Assembly (NCBI RefSeq): GCF_012935695.1
Contig: NZ_CP052859.1
Location: 2,149,001-2,213,000, forward strand
From: Pseudomonas sp. ADAK18
Lineage (GTDB): Bacteria > Pseudomonadota > Gammaproteobacteria > Pseudomonadales > Pseudomonadaceae
Direction: 5' to 3'
Length of the DNA: 64,000 bases
The notes below the pieces were generated by a model that saw only the letters and a list, made by a program, of their open reading frames with translations, was not told the DNA's origin and made no database searches. Each line of letters begins with the position of its first letter. The first letter of the stretch is position 1. A program made the position numbers and the translations under genes. Positions 44,183-51,901 of the stretch are shown here, piece after piece.

Positions 44183-45193
44183 TCAAATAATCGTGCTCAT
44201 TACTACTCGGCCAAAGGGGCGGTCTTCTATTAGATAACGTACAGCTTCGGCAGCTTCGGTTAGCGGAAACACTTTGGCGATTGTTGGCTGTAAGGCTCCT
44301 GCAGCGAGGAAATCAATACATGCTTGCTGGGCGGACTCCACGGTCTCAGTACTGAAGATTCCCGGTTTGAACGTAAAACCGCGAATTTGAGCACCTTTCC
44401 ATATGATGTCAGTCACATCAACGGCCGCATCCCGTCCTCCTGCGTAGCCTGCGATAATCAGCATGCCGCCGAATGCAAGCGAGCCAAGCGCCGCCTTGGT
44501 GAGTGAGCCGCTGATACCATCGACCACAACGTCGACTCCTTTACCATTGGTCAGACGCATGACTCCATCCTGGAGCGGCTCACGAGATAGATCGATCACA
44601 TGTTCGTAACCTGCGGCTCGGGCCTGCTCGGCCTTGAGCGTGGTACTTGCCGTAGAGATAGCCATGGAGGCGCCAAGATGCCTCGCAATCTGCACGGTCT
44701 CCATGCCTACGGCGCCTCCTATGCCAGGGGCTAGAACCGTTTGCCCTGGCTTGAAGTGTGCGAACTCGGTCAAAGCAAGATAACCGGTCAGATATCCAGC
44801 GCCAGCGAGGAACGCCGCAGCATGATTATCATCGACGTTGACCGGGACCCGCTTGAGCCCGGTAGCCGGCAGAGCGATCAACTGACGCCAGGTTCCGTCG
44901 ACTGTCACGCCAAAGTTTTTCCCCGATACGAATACTCGGTCGCCTGCTACCAGATCCGGGCTTTTGCTTTCGAGCACGATACCCACACCCGTTTGGCCGC
45001 CGATACGAGGCAGATTCTCTGGTGTTGCGGCATAGAAGTGCCCTGATCGGAGTGTGTTGTCGAGCGGATTGATTCCAACCGAATGTATTTCCACCAGCAC
45101 CTCACCATCGATTGGTTGAGGCTGTGGAAGATCAACAATCCGATTTTCCTGGTAACCACCATAGGCTTGGTATTGAACTGCTAGCATCGTCAT
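44183..45193 (-). CDS. Zinc-independent MDR oxidoreductase (quinone reductase-like)
   Basis: A 336-residue medium-chain dehydrogenase/reductase. It has HSVGINPLDNTLRSG in the catalytic domain, GVGIVLESKSPDLVAGDRVF, then the cofactor loop PGIGGAVGMETVQIARHLGA (NADPH type) and VDVVVDGISGS. The zinc cysteines of alcohol dehydrogenases are absent, which points to the quinone oxidoreductase/zeta-crystallin branch. The start may be ATG 45193 or ATG 45187. It stands alone. Confidence 0.85.
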   Translation of the reverse strand: MTMLAVQYQAYGGYQENRIVDLPQPQPIDGEVLVEIHSVGINPLDNTLRSGHFYAATPENLPRIGGQTGVGIVLESKSPDLVAGDRVFVSGKNFGVTVDGTWRQLIALPATGLKRVPVNVDDNHAAAFLAGAGYLTGYLALTEFAHFKPGQTVLAPGIGGAVGMETVQIARHLGASMAISTASTTLKAEQARAAGYEHVIDLSREPLQDGVMRLTNGKGVDVVVDGISGSLTKAALGSLAFGGMLIIAGYAGGRDAAVDVTDIIWKGAQIRGFTFKPGIFSTETVESAQQACIDFLAAGALQPTIAKVFPLTEAAEAVRYLIEDRPFGRVVMSTII

Positions 45194-45508
45194 GCCCCTG
45201 TATCAGTGTGATGAGTACTTCAGACCTTCCACAGCGGCATTTAATTGAAAATGGCCGCGTTTGCAACCAACATAATTCTTGGCCAAATTAATTGTGGCGG
45301 AAGCAGTTCCAGTACTCCCATCAACTTTTACTCGTCGACCAGAGTAGCCCGTGGCCTCTCTGGATCTTTAATGACCTTGTTTAGTTGATGCGATTGGATC
45401 GCTCATCGACTTTGCCATGTTTGGGCGCGGTATCGATGTAGTGGAATGGGTTCGGACACCGGCGTCGACACCCACTCTGAGACGCTCGGGCGCGAGCAGT
45501 GTATGCCC
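45194..45508. other. Intergenic region, no gene recognised
   Basis: Gap of 315 bases between the oxidoreductase and ada genes. It is moderately AT-rich with no good coding frame, and no tRNA, repeat or strong hairpin was seen. Confidence 0.45.
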
Positions 45509-46573
45509 TCAGGTTTGTGTAGAGCCTTCCCGCTCCAGCAACTGACGTTTACGCTCCACACCCCAGCGATATCCCGACAGGTTGCCATCGCTGCGTACCA
45601 CCCGATGGCAGGGAATCGCCACTGCCAGGCTGTTGGCCCCACACGCCTGAGCCACGGCACGGAAAGAAGTCGGTGCACCGATGCGCTTGGCTATCTCGCC
45701 ATAACTGGCGGTGCTGCCCACCGGAATTTCCCGCAAGGCTTGCCAGACCCGCTCCTGAAACGCCGTACCGCGCAGATCCAGGGGCAGGTCCAGGCCCAGC
45801 GCCGGCGCTTCGATAAAGCCGACAACCTGGGCGATCAACTGTTCGAAGCCGTGATCGGCACCGATGAGGTTGGCCCGGGGAAATTGATCCTGCAGGTCGC
45901 GCACCAGTTTGTCCGGATCGTCTCCCAGCAGAATCGCGCACACCCCGCGATTGCTTTGCGCCACCAGGATTGCCCCGAGGGAGCATTGGCCGACGGCAAA
46001 ACGGATGTCGCTATTGGTGCCGCCGGCCTTGTAATCACTGGGTTTCATGCCCAGCAATTGGTCAGCGGATTCGTAGAATCGGCTGTTGGAGTTGAAGCCG
46101 GCGTCGTACAGCGCATCGGTCACCGAATGGCTGTCCTTGAGCCCGTCACGCATTTTGCGTGAGCGATGAGCACTGGCGTAGCCCTTAGGCGTCAGGCCGG
46201 TGACGGCCTTGAAAGTCCGGTGGAAATGAAAGGGGCTCAAGCCGGCGAGGGTGGCCAGCGCTTCCAGGCTGGGCACGGTCTCGGCCTGTTCGATATGCCG
46301 GCAGGCTGCCGACACGAGCAGGGCATGACGCTGTGCTACCTGGGTTTGATCCCCTGAGGCGCGTTTACTGGGGCGGTAACCGGCCGCCTCGGCGTGTTGC
46401 GGGGTGTCGAAGAACTCGACGTTTTCCGGGCGTGGCAGGCGTGACGCGCTGCTGGGACGGCAATAGATACCGGTGGTTTTTACCCCGTAGACGAACTGCA
46501 AGTCAGCCTTGGGGTCGCGGGCGACGATGGCAGCCCAGCGTGGGTCTTGTTCGGTGGAGTGGCGCGAAGTCAT
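45509..46573 (-). CDS. ada: Ada: AraC-type regulator/O6-methylguanine-DNA methyltransferase with degenerate zinc site
   Basis: A 354-residue Ada. The N-terminal methylphosphotriester domain keeps Cys38 (TTGIYCRPS). The other three zinc ligands of E. coli Ada are replaced: residue 42 is Ser, 69 is Ser and 72 is Ala. The AraC helix-turn-helix follows (LEALATLAGLSPFHFHRTFKAVTGLTPKGY). The C-terminal methyltransferase is intact, with the acceptor cysteine in AIPCHRVVRSDG. It repairs O6-methylguanine and should activate alkylation genes. A 24-bp element lies 55 bases upstream and recurs before the partner operon. Confidence 0.93.
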   Translation of the reverse strand: MTSRHSTEQDPRWAAIVARDPKADLQFVYGVKTTGIYCRPSSASRLPRPENVEFFDTPQHAEAAGYRPSKRASGDQTQVAQRHALLVSAACRHIEQAETVPSLEALATLAGLSPFHFHRTFKAVTGLTPKGYASAHRSRKMRDGLKDSHSVTDALYDAGFNSNSRFYESADQLLGMKPSDYKAGGTNSDIRFAVGQCSLGAILVAQSNRGVCAILLGDDPDKLVRDLQDQFPRANLIGADHGFEQLIAQVVGFIEAPALGLDLPLDLRGTAFQERVWQALREIPVGSTASYGEIAKRIGAPTSFRAVAQACGANSLAVAIPCHRVVRSDGNLSGYRWGVERKRQLLEREGSTQT

Positions 46574-46627
46574 GGTTGATTACTCTTGGGCGAACACAGC
46601 CAGATTAGTCGGGCTGTGTATCCGCAA

Positions 46628-46651
46628 CACTCCGATGCTTGCGGTCAAATT
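46628..46651 (-). promoter_or_regulatory. Repeated Ada-box candidate before ada
   Basis: On the plus strand CACTCCGATGCTTGCGGTCA continues to AAATT. The first 16 bases are identical to the element at 48110-48125, and the following T-C and A-A-T-T also match. The site ends 55 bases before the ada start, inside the gap after alkB, so ada can have its own promoter. Confidence 0.7.
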
Positions 46652-47331
46652 CAGCCGGCCATACGGAACGTCAGGTTGATACGTTGTGGCCCCATTTGCG
46701 GGTGCACGCCTTCCTTGATCGGCAGCACACCATGGAAGCGCAAGCGATCCACGCCACCCCAGACCACCACGTCACCGTGGAACAGCGAGACTTTTTGTGT
46801 CTTGTCACTTCGTTCATGGCCGCCGAATAGAAACACCGCCGGCAATCCCAGGGACACCGAGACCACTGGCGCGGTGTAGTGACGTTCATTCTTGTCCTGG
46901 TGCAGGGACATTTTTGCCCCCGGCACATAGCGGTTGATCAGGCAGGCGTCCGGTTCAAAGCCGCCGAATCCTGCTTCTGCCGCTGCCATTACCGCCAACT
47001 GACGCAAAGCTTCGGGGAGTGCCGGCCAGGGTTGCTGACTGTTCGGATCAAGGGTTGTGTAGCGATAGCCCGCGCGGTCCGTGGTCCATCCCAATTCGCC
47101 GCAACTGCTCAAGGCTGCCGACATGGTGAAGCCGCCGGGCGTGACCATTTGCCGAAACGGTGATTGGGCCAGCACGCGCCGCAATTCCGGCAGCAGACGT
47201 TCAACCCAGGGCAGGGCGTAGCCCCTGAGGACGTAGGACTGTTCGCCGATTTGCTCGCGTCCCGCCGGTTGCTGCAAGGCGTCGTCGGCAAACAGATCAG
47301 CGGTGGGGCCAGGAATTGGCTTACTGCGCAT
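46651..47331 (-). CDS. alkB: AlkB: DNA/RNA oxidative demethylase
   Basis: A 226-residue 2-oxoglutarate/Fe(II) dioxygenase. The iron ligands are in SLHQDKNE (HxD) and RLRFHGVLPI (distal His), and 2-oxoglutarate-binding arginines are in RINLTFR at the C-terminus. It removes methyl groups from 1-methyladenine and 3-methylcytosine. The start overlaps the end of the upstream oxygenase gene by 11 bases, so the two are co-transcribed. Ada follows 77 bases downstream. Confidence 0.94.
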   Translation of the reverse strand: MRSKPIPGPTADLFADDALQQPAGREQIGEQSYVLRGYALPWVERLLPELRRVLAQSPFRQMVTPGGFTMSAALSSCGELGWTTDRAGYRYTTLDPNSQQPWPALPEALRQLAVMAAAEAGFGGFEPDACLINRYVPGAKMSLHQDKNERHYTAPVVSVSLGLPAVFLFGGHERSDKTQKVSLFHGDVVVWGGVDRLRFHGVLPIKEGVHPQMGPQRINLTFRMAG

Positions 47332-48049
47332 CGTGAAAGATCACTCCCAAGGTATGACGTTTACCACTGTGCAGAACACTGACCCCGTGGCGCAAGGTCA
47401 CCCGATGAAAACCACGGGTGCTGGGCATTGGGCGCTGGTTGACCGCAAAGATCACCGCATCCCCCTTGTTCAATGGCACGACCTGGGCGCGAGACTGCAT
47501 CCTCGGGCGTTGCTCGGTCAGTACCAGTTCACCGCCACTGAAGTCTTCTCCAGGCTGGGATAGCAGGATCGCTACCTGTAGGGGAAAGACATGCTTACCA
47601 TAAAGATCTTGATGCAGGCAGTTGTAGTCCCCCGGGCCATATTGCAGCAGCAGGGGCGTGGGACGTTGTTGCCCGGCGGCGTGGCAGCGGGTGACGAAGT
47701 CGGCGTGTTGTGGCGGGTAGGTGATCGGCAGATTCATCTGCTCGTTCCAGCGATTGGCCTGTGACGTCAGATAAGGATAAAGCTGTTCGCGTAGATCGCT
47801 GACAAGGGCTGGCAGCGGGTAACGAAAGTATTTGTATTCGCCCCGGCCGAAGCCATGCCTGGCCATTACCACGTGGGAGCGGAATACCTCCTGTCGTGGG
47901 TAGTGGTCGCTGAGATCGGCACATTCGCGGGCAGTCAATAGCCCGGGAATCAGCGCATTACCCTGCTGGTCAAGAGCGCTTTCGATAGCATGCCAGTCCT
48001 GGGAGGCCAGGCGCTCGGTCAGTGAGGGGGAAACGGATGAAGAAAACAT
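47321..48049 (-). CDS. 2OG-Fe(II) oxygenase, prolyl-hydroxylase-like, in the alkylation operon
   Basis: A 242-residue dioxygenase of the double-stranded beta-helix fold. The facial triad is visible as LHQDLYG (HxD), and a distal His in GFHRVTLRHGVSVLHSGKRHTLG together with a 2OG Arg or Lys. It differs from AlkB in size and motif spacing. First gene of the operon before alkB, with AGGAG before ATG 48049. A role in repair or modification of alkylated nucleic acid or protein is suggested by context; the reaction is unknown. Confidence 0.85.
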   Translation of the reverse strand: MFSSSVSPSLTERLASQDWHAIESALDQQGNALIPGLLTARECADLSDHYPRQEVFRSHVVMARHGFGRGEYKYFRYPLPALVSDLREQLYPYLTSQANRWNEQMNLPITYPPQHADFVTRCHAAGQQRPTPLLLQYGPGDYNCLHQDLYGKHVFPLQVAILLSQPGEDFSGGELVLTEQRPRMQSRAQVVPLNKGDAVIFAVNQRPMPSTRGFHRVTLRHGVSVLHSGKRHTLGVIFHDAQ

Positions 48050-48109
48050 CGGCGAGCTCCTGTGGCAACGGGTGAAGGCTGCCAGTCTAGGAAGTCGCCG
48101 GGGGCACGG

Positions 48110-48133
48110 CACTCCGATGCTTGCGCTCGAATT
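48110..48133 (-). promoter_or_regulatory. Repeated Ada-box candidate before the oxygenase-alkB operon
   Basis: CACTCCGATGCTTGCGCTCG followed by AATT matches the element at 46628-46651 in 22 of 24 positions. It lies 61 bases before the oxygenase start, almost the same distance as the copy before ada. On the coding strand it contains the word GCGCAAG, reminiscent of the GCGCA core of the E. coli Ada box. Confidence 0.72.
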
Positions 48134-48299
48134 ACAGGGCTTTGCTCACATTGATGTCGGTGATTTCATCGCTCGCATCATGAATCTTCGCCAAGGCCTG
48201 CTTGGCCTCTTCGACGCTGGCGGATTGCAGTTGGGCGAATTCGAAGCGGCGCTCACCATTGAGCTTGTACTTGATGACGTATTTGGTGGTTTGAGTCAC
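48132..48299 (-). CDS. Small hypothetical protein (55 residues)
   Basis: GTG 48299, preceded by GACAGGAAAGACC, starts a 55-residue frame (VTQTTKYVIKYKLNGERRFE...SKAL) with clear coding character and alternating strand/helix pattern. It lies 29 bases after the DUF1883 gene on the same strand, likely in one operon. Its stop codon touches the Ada-box candidate. No family recognised. Confidence 0.65.
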   Translation of the reverse strand: MTQTTKYVIKYKLNGERRFEFAQLQSASVEEAKQALAKIHDASDEITDINVSKAL

Positions 48300-48328
48300 G
48301 GTCTTTCCTGTCGGCTGCGATTGAACAA

Positions 48329-48631
48329 TCAGCTCAGTTTGGAGTTGGTACGGCGAACGATGCGGATCTTGTGGGACAAGGTCGGCTTGCGTGTCACGCT
48401 GATGGCGCGGCGGTTGACCACGTCGAGGGTAATGTTCCAGAAACCGGTACTGGGCGCGGTGATTCTAGCCGGGAACGTGTCGAACGCACCGCCGTGGTAA
48501 CTGTGGCGGCCACCGTTCTTGAAGCTGCGAAAGTTGGCGTCGCTCATCAGGCGGATGTTGCAGGTTTGCGAGCATTCGATGACGACAATGTCCCCTTCGT
48601 TAAGGTGCTCGCGCTGGTGAATGAATTTCAT
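48329..48631 (-). CDS. DUF1883 domain protein
   Basis: A 100-residue protein of the DUF1883 family: MKFIHQREHLNEGDIVVIECS followed by the CNIRLMSDANFRSFKNGGRHSYHGG core and a C-terminal beta-rich half. DUF1883 folds as a beta-barrel and has no known function; some fused forms occur with TIR domains. Start ATG 48631 is good. It is followed by a 55-residue gene. Confidence 0.78.
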   Translation of the reverse strand: MKFIHQREHLNEGDIVVIECSQTCNIRLMSDANFRSFKNGGRHSYHGGAFDTFPARITAPSTGFWNITLDVVNRRAISVTRKPTLSHKIRIVRRTNSKLS

Positions 48632-48842
48632 GGGGTGTCTCCAGAAGGGCTTTTTCTGAAAAATCAGAACGATACGTAGGTTAAGATGGAGTTTATCAGT
48701 CCCAGCACGTTTATTATCGGGCCGTCGTCGACGTCTTCGACAATTTAAAACAGTTATTTACCGAGTTATGAGGGATAAATCCTACGTTTGCGGGAGAAAA
48801 ATACTATTCCCGCTGTCGTAGGGTCTTTATCGGAGGTTTTGT

Positions 48843-49193
48843 ATGAAGTGGAGTGTGTTGGTTCTGGCCTTGGCGTTAGGTGGGTGTGCTTCGGTTACAG
48901 ACATCAAGCAGACGCCGCCAACCCTGGCGGTCATCTCCGGGAAAAAACCGCAGGAATATGCGGCCTGCGTGGTTCAGAAATTGTCATCGACCCGTAGACC
49001 GTCGCAGATCGAGCCCCACAAGGACGGTGTTCGGGTGATCGTGCCGCAGAAGTTTTCCGCTGATCCGTCGGCCGTCTTTGAAATCGAAGATCGCTCCAGC
49101 GGCAGCAGCATCAAGCTCTATGAAAGCATGTCCAATGTGCCCATTCGCCCGGGCGACGTGAAGAAAGCCGCCGAGGATTGCATTTCCGGTTAA
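48843..49193 (+). CDS. Putative lipoprotein
   Basis: A 116-residue protein with a lipobox (ALALGGCASV) at the end of a short signal peptide, starting ATG 48843 after TCGGAGGTTTTGT. The mature part contains two cysteines (YAACVVQKL and the C-terminal EDCISG) that may pair. Function unknown. A terminator follows. Confidence 0.78.
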   Translation: MKWSVLVLALALGGCASVTDIKQTPPTLAVISGKKPQEYAACVVQKLSSTRRPSQIEPHKDGVRVIVPQKFSADPSAVFEIEDRSSGSSIKLYESMSNVPIRPGDVKKAAEDCISG

Positions 49194-49224
49194 GCCTGCA
49201 GGCTCGCTCGTACAAATCCGATTC

Positions 49225-49261
49225 AAAAAGCCTGACCTGATGCAGAGTCAGGCTTTTTTTT
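49225..49261 (+). terminator. Rho-independent terminator
   Basis: An 11-12-bp stem AAAAGCCTGAC/GTCAGGCTTTT with a T9 tail, right after the lipoprotein gene. Confidence 0.9.
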
Positions 49262-49409
49262 GCCTGCGATGAATGTGAAGGTTCGTGTTTGCTGGCAGAT
49301 GTTTATTTTTGTATTGCGTGCAGGTGTTGTCGCTGTCAACTCATTGCCCTACCATTTGTAGGCTTATACTTTGTAAGTCTAAGCATATAACTATAAAAAT
49401 GGAGTCGTG

Positions 49410-50060
49410 ATGATGTCTCTGGAACGAGTTCTGATGGGGAGTGCGCTGCTACTGATACTGGGCAGTGCTCACGGGCAAGAGGACGGAAATGTCTTTACCC
49501 AAGGCGGTTCGCAGCCCGGCGCTGCGCCCTGCGTAGCTTGCCACGGGGCCGATGGCCTGGGGCTGGCAGCGGCCGGTTTTCCACGCCTGGCCGGTTTGCC
49601 GGCGGGCTATTTACGCAAGCAGTTGGAAGATTTCAAAAGTGGGGCCCGCAGCAGCCCAGTCATGCAGCCGCTGGCCAAGGCCCTGACTGAAGAAGAAATC
49701 GGCACCGTGACCCAGGCGTTGGCGGCAATGCCCGCACCTGCCGCTGCGGCCCTTCACCGAAGTGTCATGCCCGCCGATGCGGCGCAAAAAATCGCCTTGC
49801 AAGGTGCCTGGGATCGACAGATTCCTGCCTGTGTCAGTTGCCATGGGCCCGCTGGCGTGGGCGTTGGTGAGGCATTCCCACCCCTGGCAGGTCAATCTGC
49901 CGCCTATATGGTTGCACAGCTGAATGCCTGGCAGAGCGGGGCGCGGCATAACGATCCCAATGACTTGATGGGTCATATCGCCAAGTCACTCACGGCAGAA
50001 GAAGTGCAAGGCGTGGCGACCTATTTCTCATCATTGAGCGGCCAGGAGGTCAAGCCATGA
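49410..50060 (+). CDS. tsdB: Diheme c-type cytochrome TsdB-like electron acceptor
   Basis: A 216-residue periplasmic protein with a signal peptide (LMGSALLLILGSAHG) and two CxxCH heme motifs, CVACHG near residue 42 and CVSCHG near residue 147. Each lies in a c4-like domain, and the axial Met candidates are in SPVMQPLA and DLMGHIA. It overlaps the TsdA-like gene by 4 bases. TsdB is the usual electron acceptor of TsdA, so it should pass electrons from thiosulfate oxidation to the respiratory chain. The start could be ATG 49413. Confidence 0.85.
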   Translation: MMSLERVLMGSALLLILGSAHGQEDGNVFTQGGSQPGAAPCVACHGADGLGLAAAGFPRLAGLPAGYLRKQLEDFKSGARSSPVMQPLAKALTEEEIGTVTQALAAMPAPAAAALHRSVMPADAAQKIALQGAWDRQIPACVSCHGPAGVGVGEAFPPLAGQSAAYMVAQLNAWQSGARHNDPNDLMGHIAKSLTAEEVQGVATYFSSLSGQEVKP

Positions 50061-50980
50061 AGGTGTTCCTGTTTGCTCCCGTGTTGGGCACGTTGATCAG
50101 TCTGCCTGCCTTGGCTGCGACTATCGCCATGGAAGATCAATCGCAATTGCAGGCTCCTGCCGCCGCGCACCCAGCCACACAGTTCCAGCCTCCGCTGGAA
50201 AGCGAACTGCCGGACAATGCCTACGGCACGCTGGTCAGGCAGGGGTACGCGCTGTTTGTCGACACCAAACGTCTGGCGCCGAAATTTGTCGGTAATGGTC
50301 TCAATTGCAGCAACTGCCACCTGGACCAGGGGCGTCTGGCCAATTCGGCGCCGTTATGGGGGGCCTACCCCATGTACCCGGCGTATCGAAAGAAGAACGA
50401 CAAGGTCAACACGTTCGCCGAGCGCTTGCAGGGCTGTTTCCAGTTCAGCATGAACGGCGGCACGCCGCCGACGGCTGACAGTCCGGAGATTACGGCGTTG
50501 TCGGTCTATTCCTACTGGCTGGCCAGCAAGGCACCCCTGGGCGTCGAGTTGCCGGGACGCGGCTATCCGGAGGTACCGTCCTCCGCTAGCACTTACGACT
50601 TGGCTCAGGGCGCCGAGGTCTACAAGGGCCAGTGCGCGGTCTGCCATGGTGCCGAAGGCCAAGGCCAGAAAGTCGGCGACAGCTACGTCATGCCGCCGTT
50701 GTGGGGTAAAAACTCCTACAACTGGGGCGCCGGAATGCACCGGATCAACACGGCGGCATCCTTCATCAAATACAACATGCCCCTAGGCAAGGGCGGTAGC
50801 CTGACCGACCAGCAGGCATGGGATGTAGCGGCTTACGTCAACAGCCACGAGCGACCGCAGGATCCGCGCCTGGTGGACGGTTCGGTAGAGAAAACCCGTG
50901 TGAAGTTTCACGCCAACGATGGCGTCAATCTGTATGGGCAAACCGTAGAGGGCGTGCTGATAGGCCAGGGCATCCGTTAA
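50057..50980 (+). CDS. tsdA: Thiosulfate dehydrogenase TsdA (diheme)
   Basis: A 307-residue periplasmic cytochrome. A signal peptide is followed by heme motif 1 in GNGLNCSNCHLDQGR and heme motif 2 in GQCAVCHGAEGQGQ. The TsdA hallmark is seen: a Cys in RLQGCFQFSMNG, which is the unusual Cys axial ligand of heme 1. The segment PLWGAYPMYPAYRKKNDKVNTFAERL is very TsdA-like, and YNMPLGKGG provides the Met of heme 2. It forms tetrathionate from thiosulfate. Translation is coupled to the upstream cytochrome. Confidence 0.9.
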   Translation: MKVFLFAPVLGTLISLPALAATIAMEDQSQLQAPAAAHPATQFQPPLESELPDNAYGTLVRQGYALFVDTKRLAPKFVGNGLNCSNCHLDQGRLANSAPLWGAYPMYPAYRKKNDKVNTFAERLQGCFQFSMNGGTPPTADSPEITALSVYSYWLASKAPLGVELPGRGYPEVPSSASTYDLAQGAEVYKGQCAVCHGAEGQGQKVGDSYVMPPLWGKNSYNWGAGMHRINTAASFIKYNMPLGKGGSLTDQQAWDVAAYVNSHERPQDPRLVDGSVEKTRVKFHANDGVNLYGQTVEGVLIGQGIR

Positions 50981-51000
50981 ACTGTTGGCAACCCACAAAA

Positions 51001-51033
51001 AATGCCGCTGAAACCCAGCGGCATTGTTTTTTT
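51001..51033 (+). terminator. Rho-independent terminator
   Basis: A 10-bp stem AATGCCGCTG/CAGCGGCATT with an AAACC loop and a T7 tail, 20 bases after tsdA. Confidence 0.9.
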
Positions 51034-51045
51034 CGGAATTCAGTC

Positions 51046-51276
51046 ATGAAGCGTGAGCAAGTCAGAGACCGACATGCAGCAGGTCACATATCGGCAACCC
51101 ATGTCATACAGAACCCGGCCGATCCTGGGGAGTGGATTGTGTTCTTCAAGAAAAGCGCCGGGCGCAGTTTTTTCCTGGTGGATGACCAGGATGAGGTCGA
51201 ATCCTTCTCGCGCCTGGATGATTTGATCGAGACCATTCGCGGCCTGGGCATCAAGTTCGCCGAAATTCACATGTAG
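51046..51276 (+). CDS. Small hypothetical protein
   Basis: A 76-residue soluble protein from ATG 51046. The middle has a strand pattern (EWIVFFKKSAGRSFFLVDDQDEVESF) followed by a helix (RLDDLIETIRGLGIKFAEIHM), resembling small compact alpha/beta regulators, but no family was recognised. It starts 13 bases after the tsd terminator. The antisense frame covering the same bases has no ribosome-binding site. Confidence 0.6.
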   Translation: MKREQVRDRHAAGHISATHVIQNPADPGEWIVFFKKSAGRSFFLVDDQDEVESFSRLDDLIETIRGLGIKFAEIHM

Positions 51277-51285
51277 CTGATCAAC

Positions 51286-51567
51286 TTACTTGCAGACGAC
51301 GACTACGCTGCGGTTTTTGAAGTTGCCGACATCTTTACCCAGGGTCTTGTCGCTTTCCTTCAGGGCCGGCGTACCTTCGGTACCGACGATGCGGTAACCG
51401 GTGCCTGCACAGGATGCGTCGGCTTTCTCGTAGCAACTGGCCCAGGAATTGGCTTCGCCGGAACAATCAATGGTCAGGCCTTGCTCACCGTTTTTCAGGT
51501 AGGTGTCGGAGGCGGTGGTGCAGCCGGTGAGTACCAGTACCGCAATCAGTGCCAGGATCTTGTTCAT
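51286..51567 (-). CDS. Small putative lipoprotein
   Basis: A 93-residue protein. Start ATG 51567 gives a lipobox signal (MNKILALIAVLVLTGCTTAS). The mature part has four cysteines (DCSG, SCYEK, ASCAG and the C-terminal VVCK), presumably two disulfides. Convergent with the gene ending at 51276. Function unknown. Confidence 0.72.
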   Translation of the reverse strand: MNKILALIAVLVLTGCTTASDTYLKNGEQGLTIDCSGEANSWASCYEKADASCAGTGYRIVGTEGTPALKESDKTLGKDVGNFKNRSVVVVCK

Positions 51568-51660
51568 GTTGTGATCGTCGTTGAAGGTGTTGAGGTGGGG
51601 AGCGCTGAAACGGTTCAAGCGAGATTATAGCGAACGGCCATCAGCGTACACAGACAAACA

Positions 51661-51700
51661 CAAAAAAGCCCCGCTCACCGAGGCTTTGGTGTGCGGGGCT
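51661..51700 (-). terminator. Rho-independent terminator
   Basis: An 8-bp stem AGCCCCGC/GCGGGGCT with a long loop and an A6 run (51662-51667), reading as U-tract on the minus strand. It serves the gene at 51716-51901. Confidence 0.85.
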
Positions 51701-51715
51701 GTAGGGCTGCGAAGC

Positions 51716-51901
51716 TTACTTGCCCTTCGGTCTTTTGCTCGACGCGTGGCCAGCTTCATCCACAAACACTTCCGCTACCGCGATAGCTTCACGTTCGGTC
51801 GCGAATGACCCGGCGACGCTGTCACCGTGGAAGTTGATCAAGTGCCAGCCGTCCGCTCGCTGTGTGATCAGGTAGCCGTTCACGCCTTTTGGTTCTGACA
51901 T
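51716..51901 (-). CDS. DUF2188-like small protein
   Basis: A 61-residue protein with the pattern ADGWHLINFHGDSVAGSFATEREAIAVAEVFV, typical of DUF2188-type short proteins (aromatic strand, then residue-indexing helix) and a basic tail (SSKRPKGK). It resembles the gene at 16645 in pattern only. Function unknown. Confidence 0.65.
   Translation of the reverse strand: MSEPKGVNGYLITQRADGWHLINFHGDSVAGSFATEREAIAVAEVFVDEAGHASSKRPKGK

Noticed and set aside
51040..51270. 76-codon minus-strand frame opposite the small gene at 51046
   Set aside because: No ribosome-binding site. The plus-strand frame has better strand/helix pattern and a clear start, so only that one was kept.
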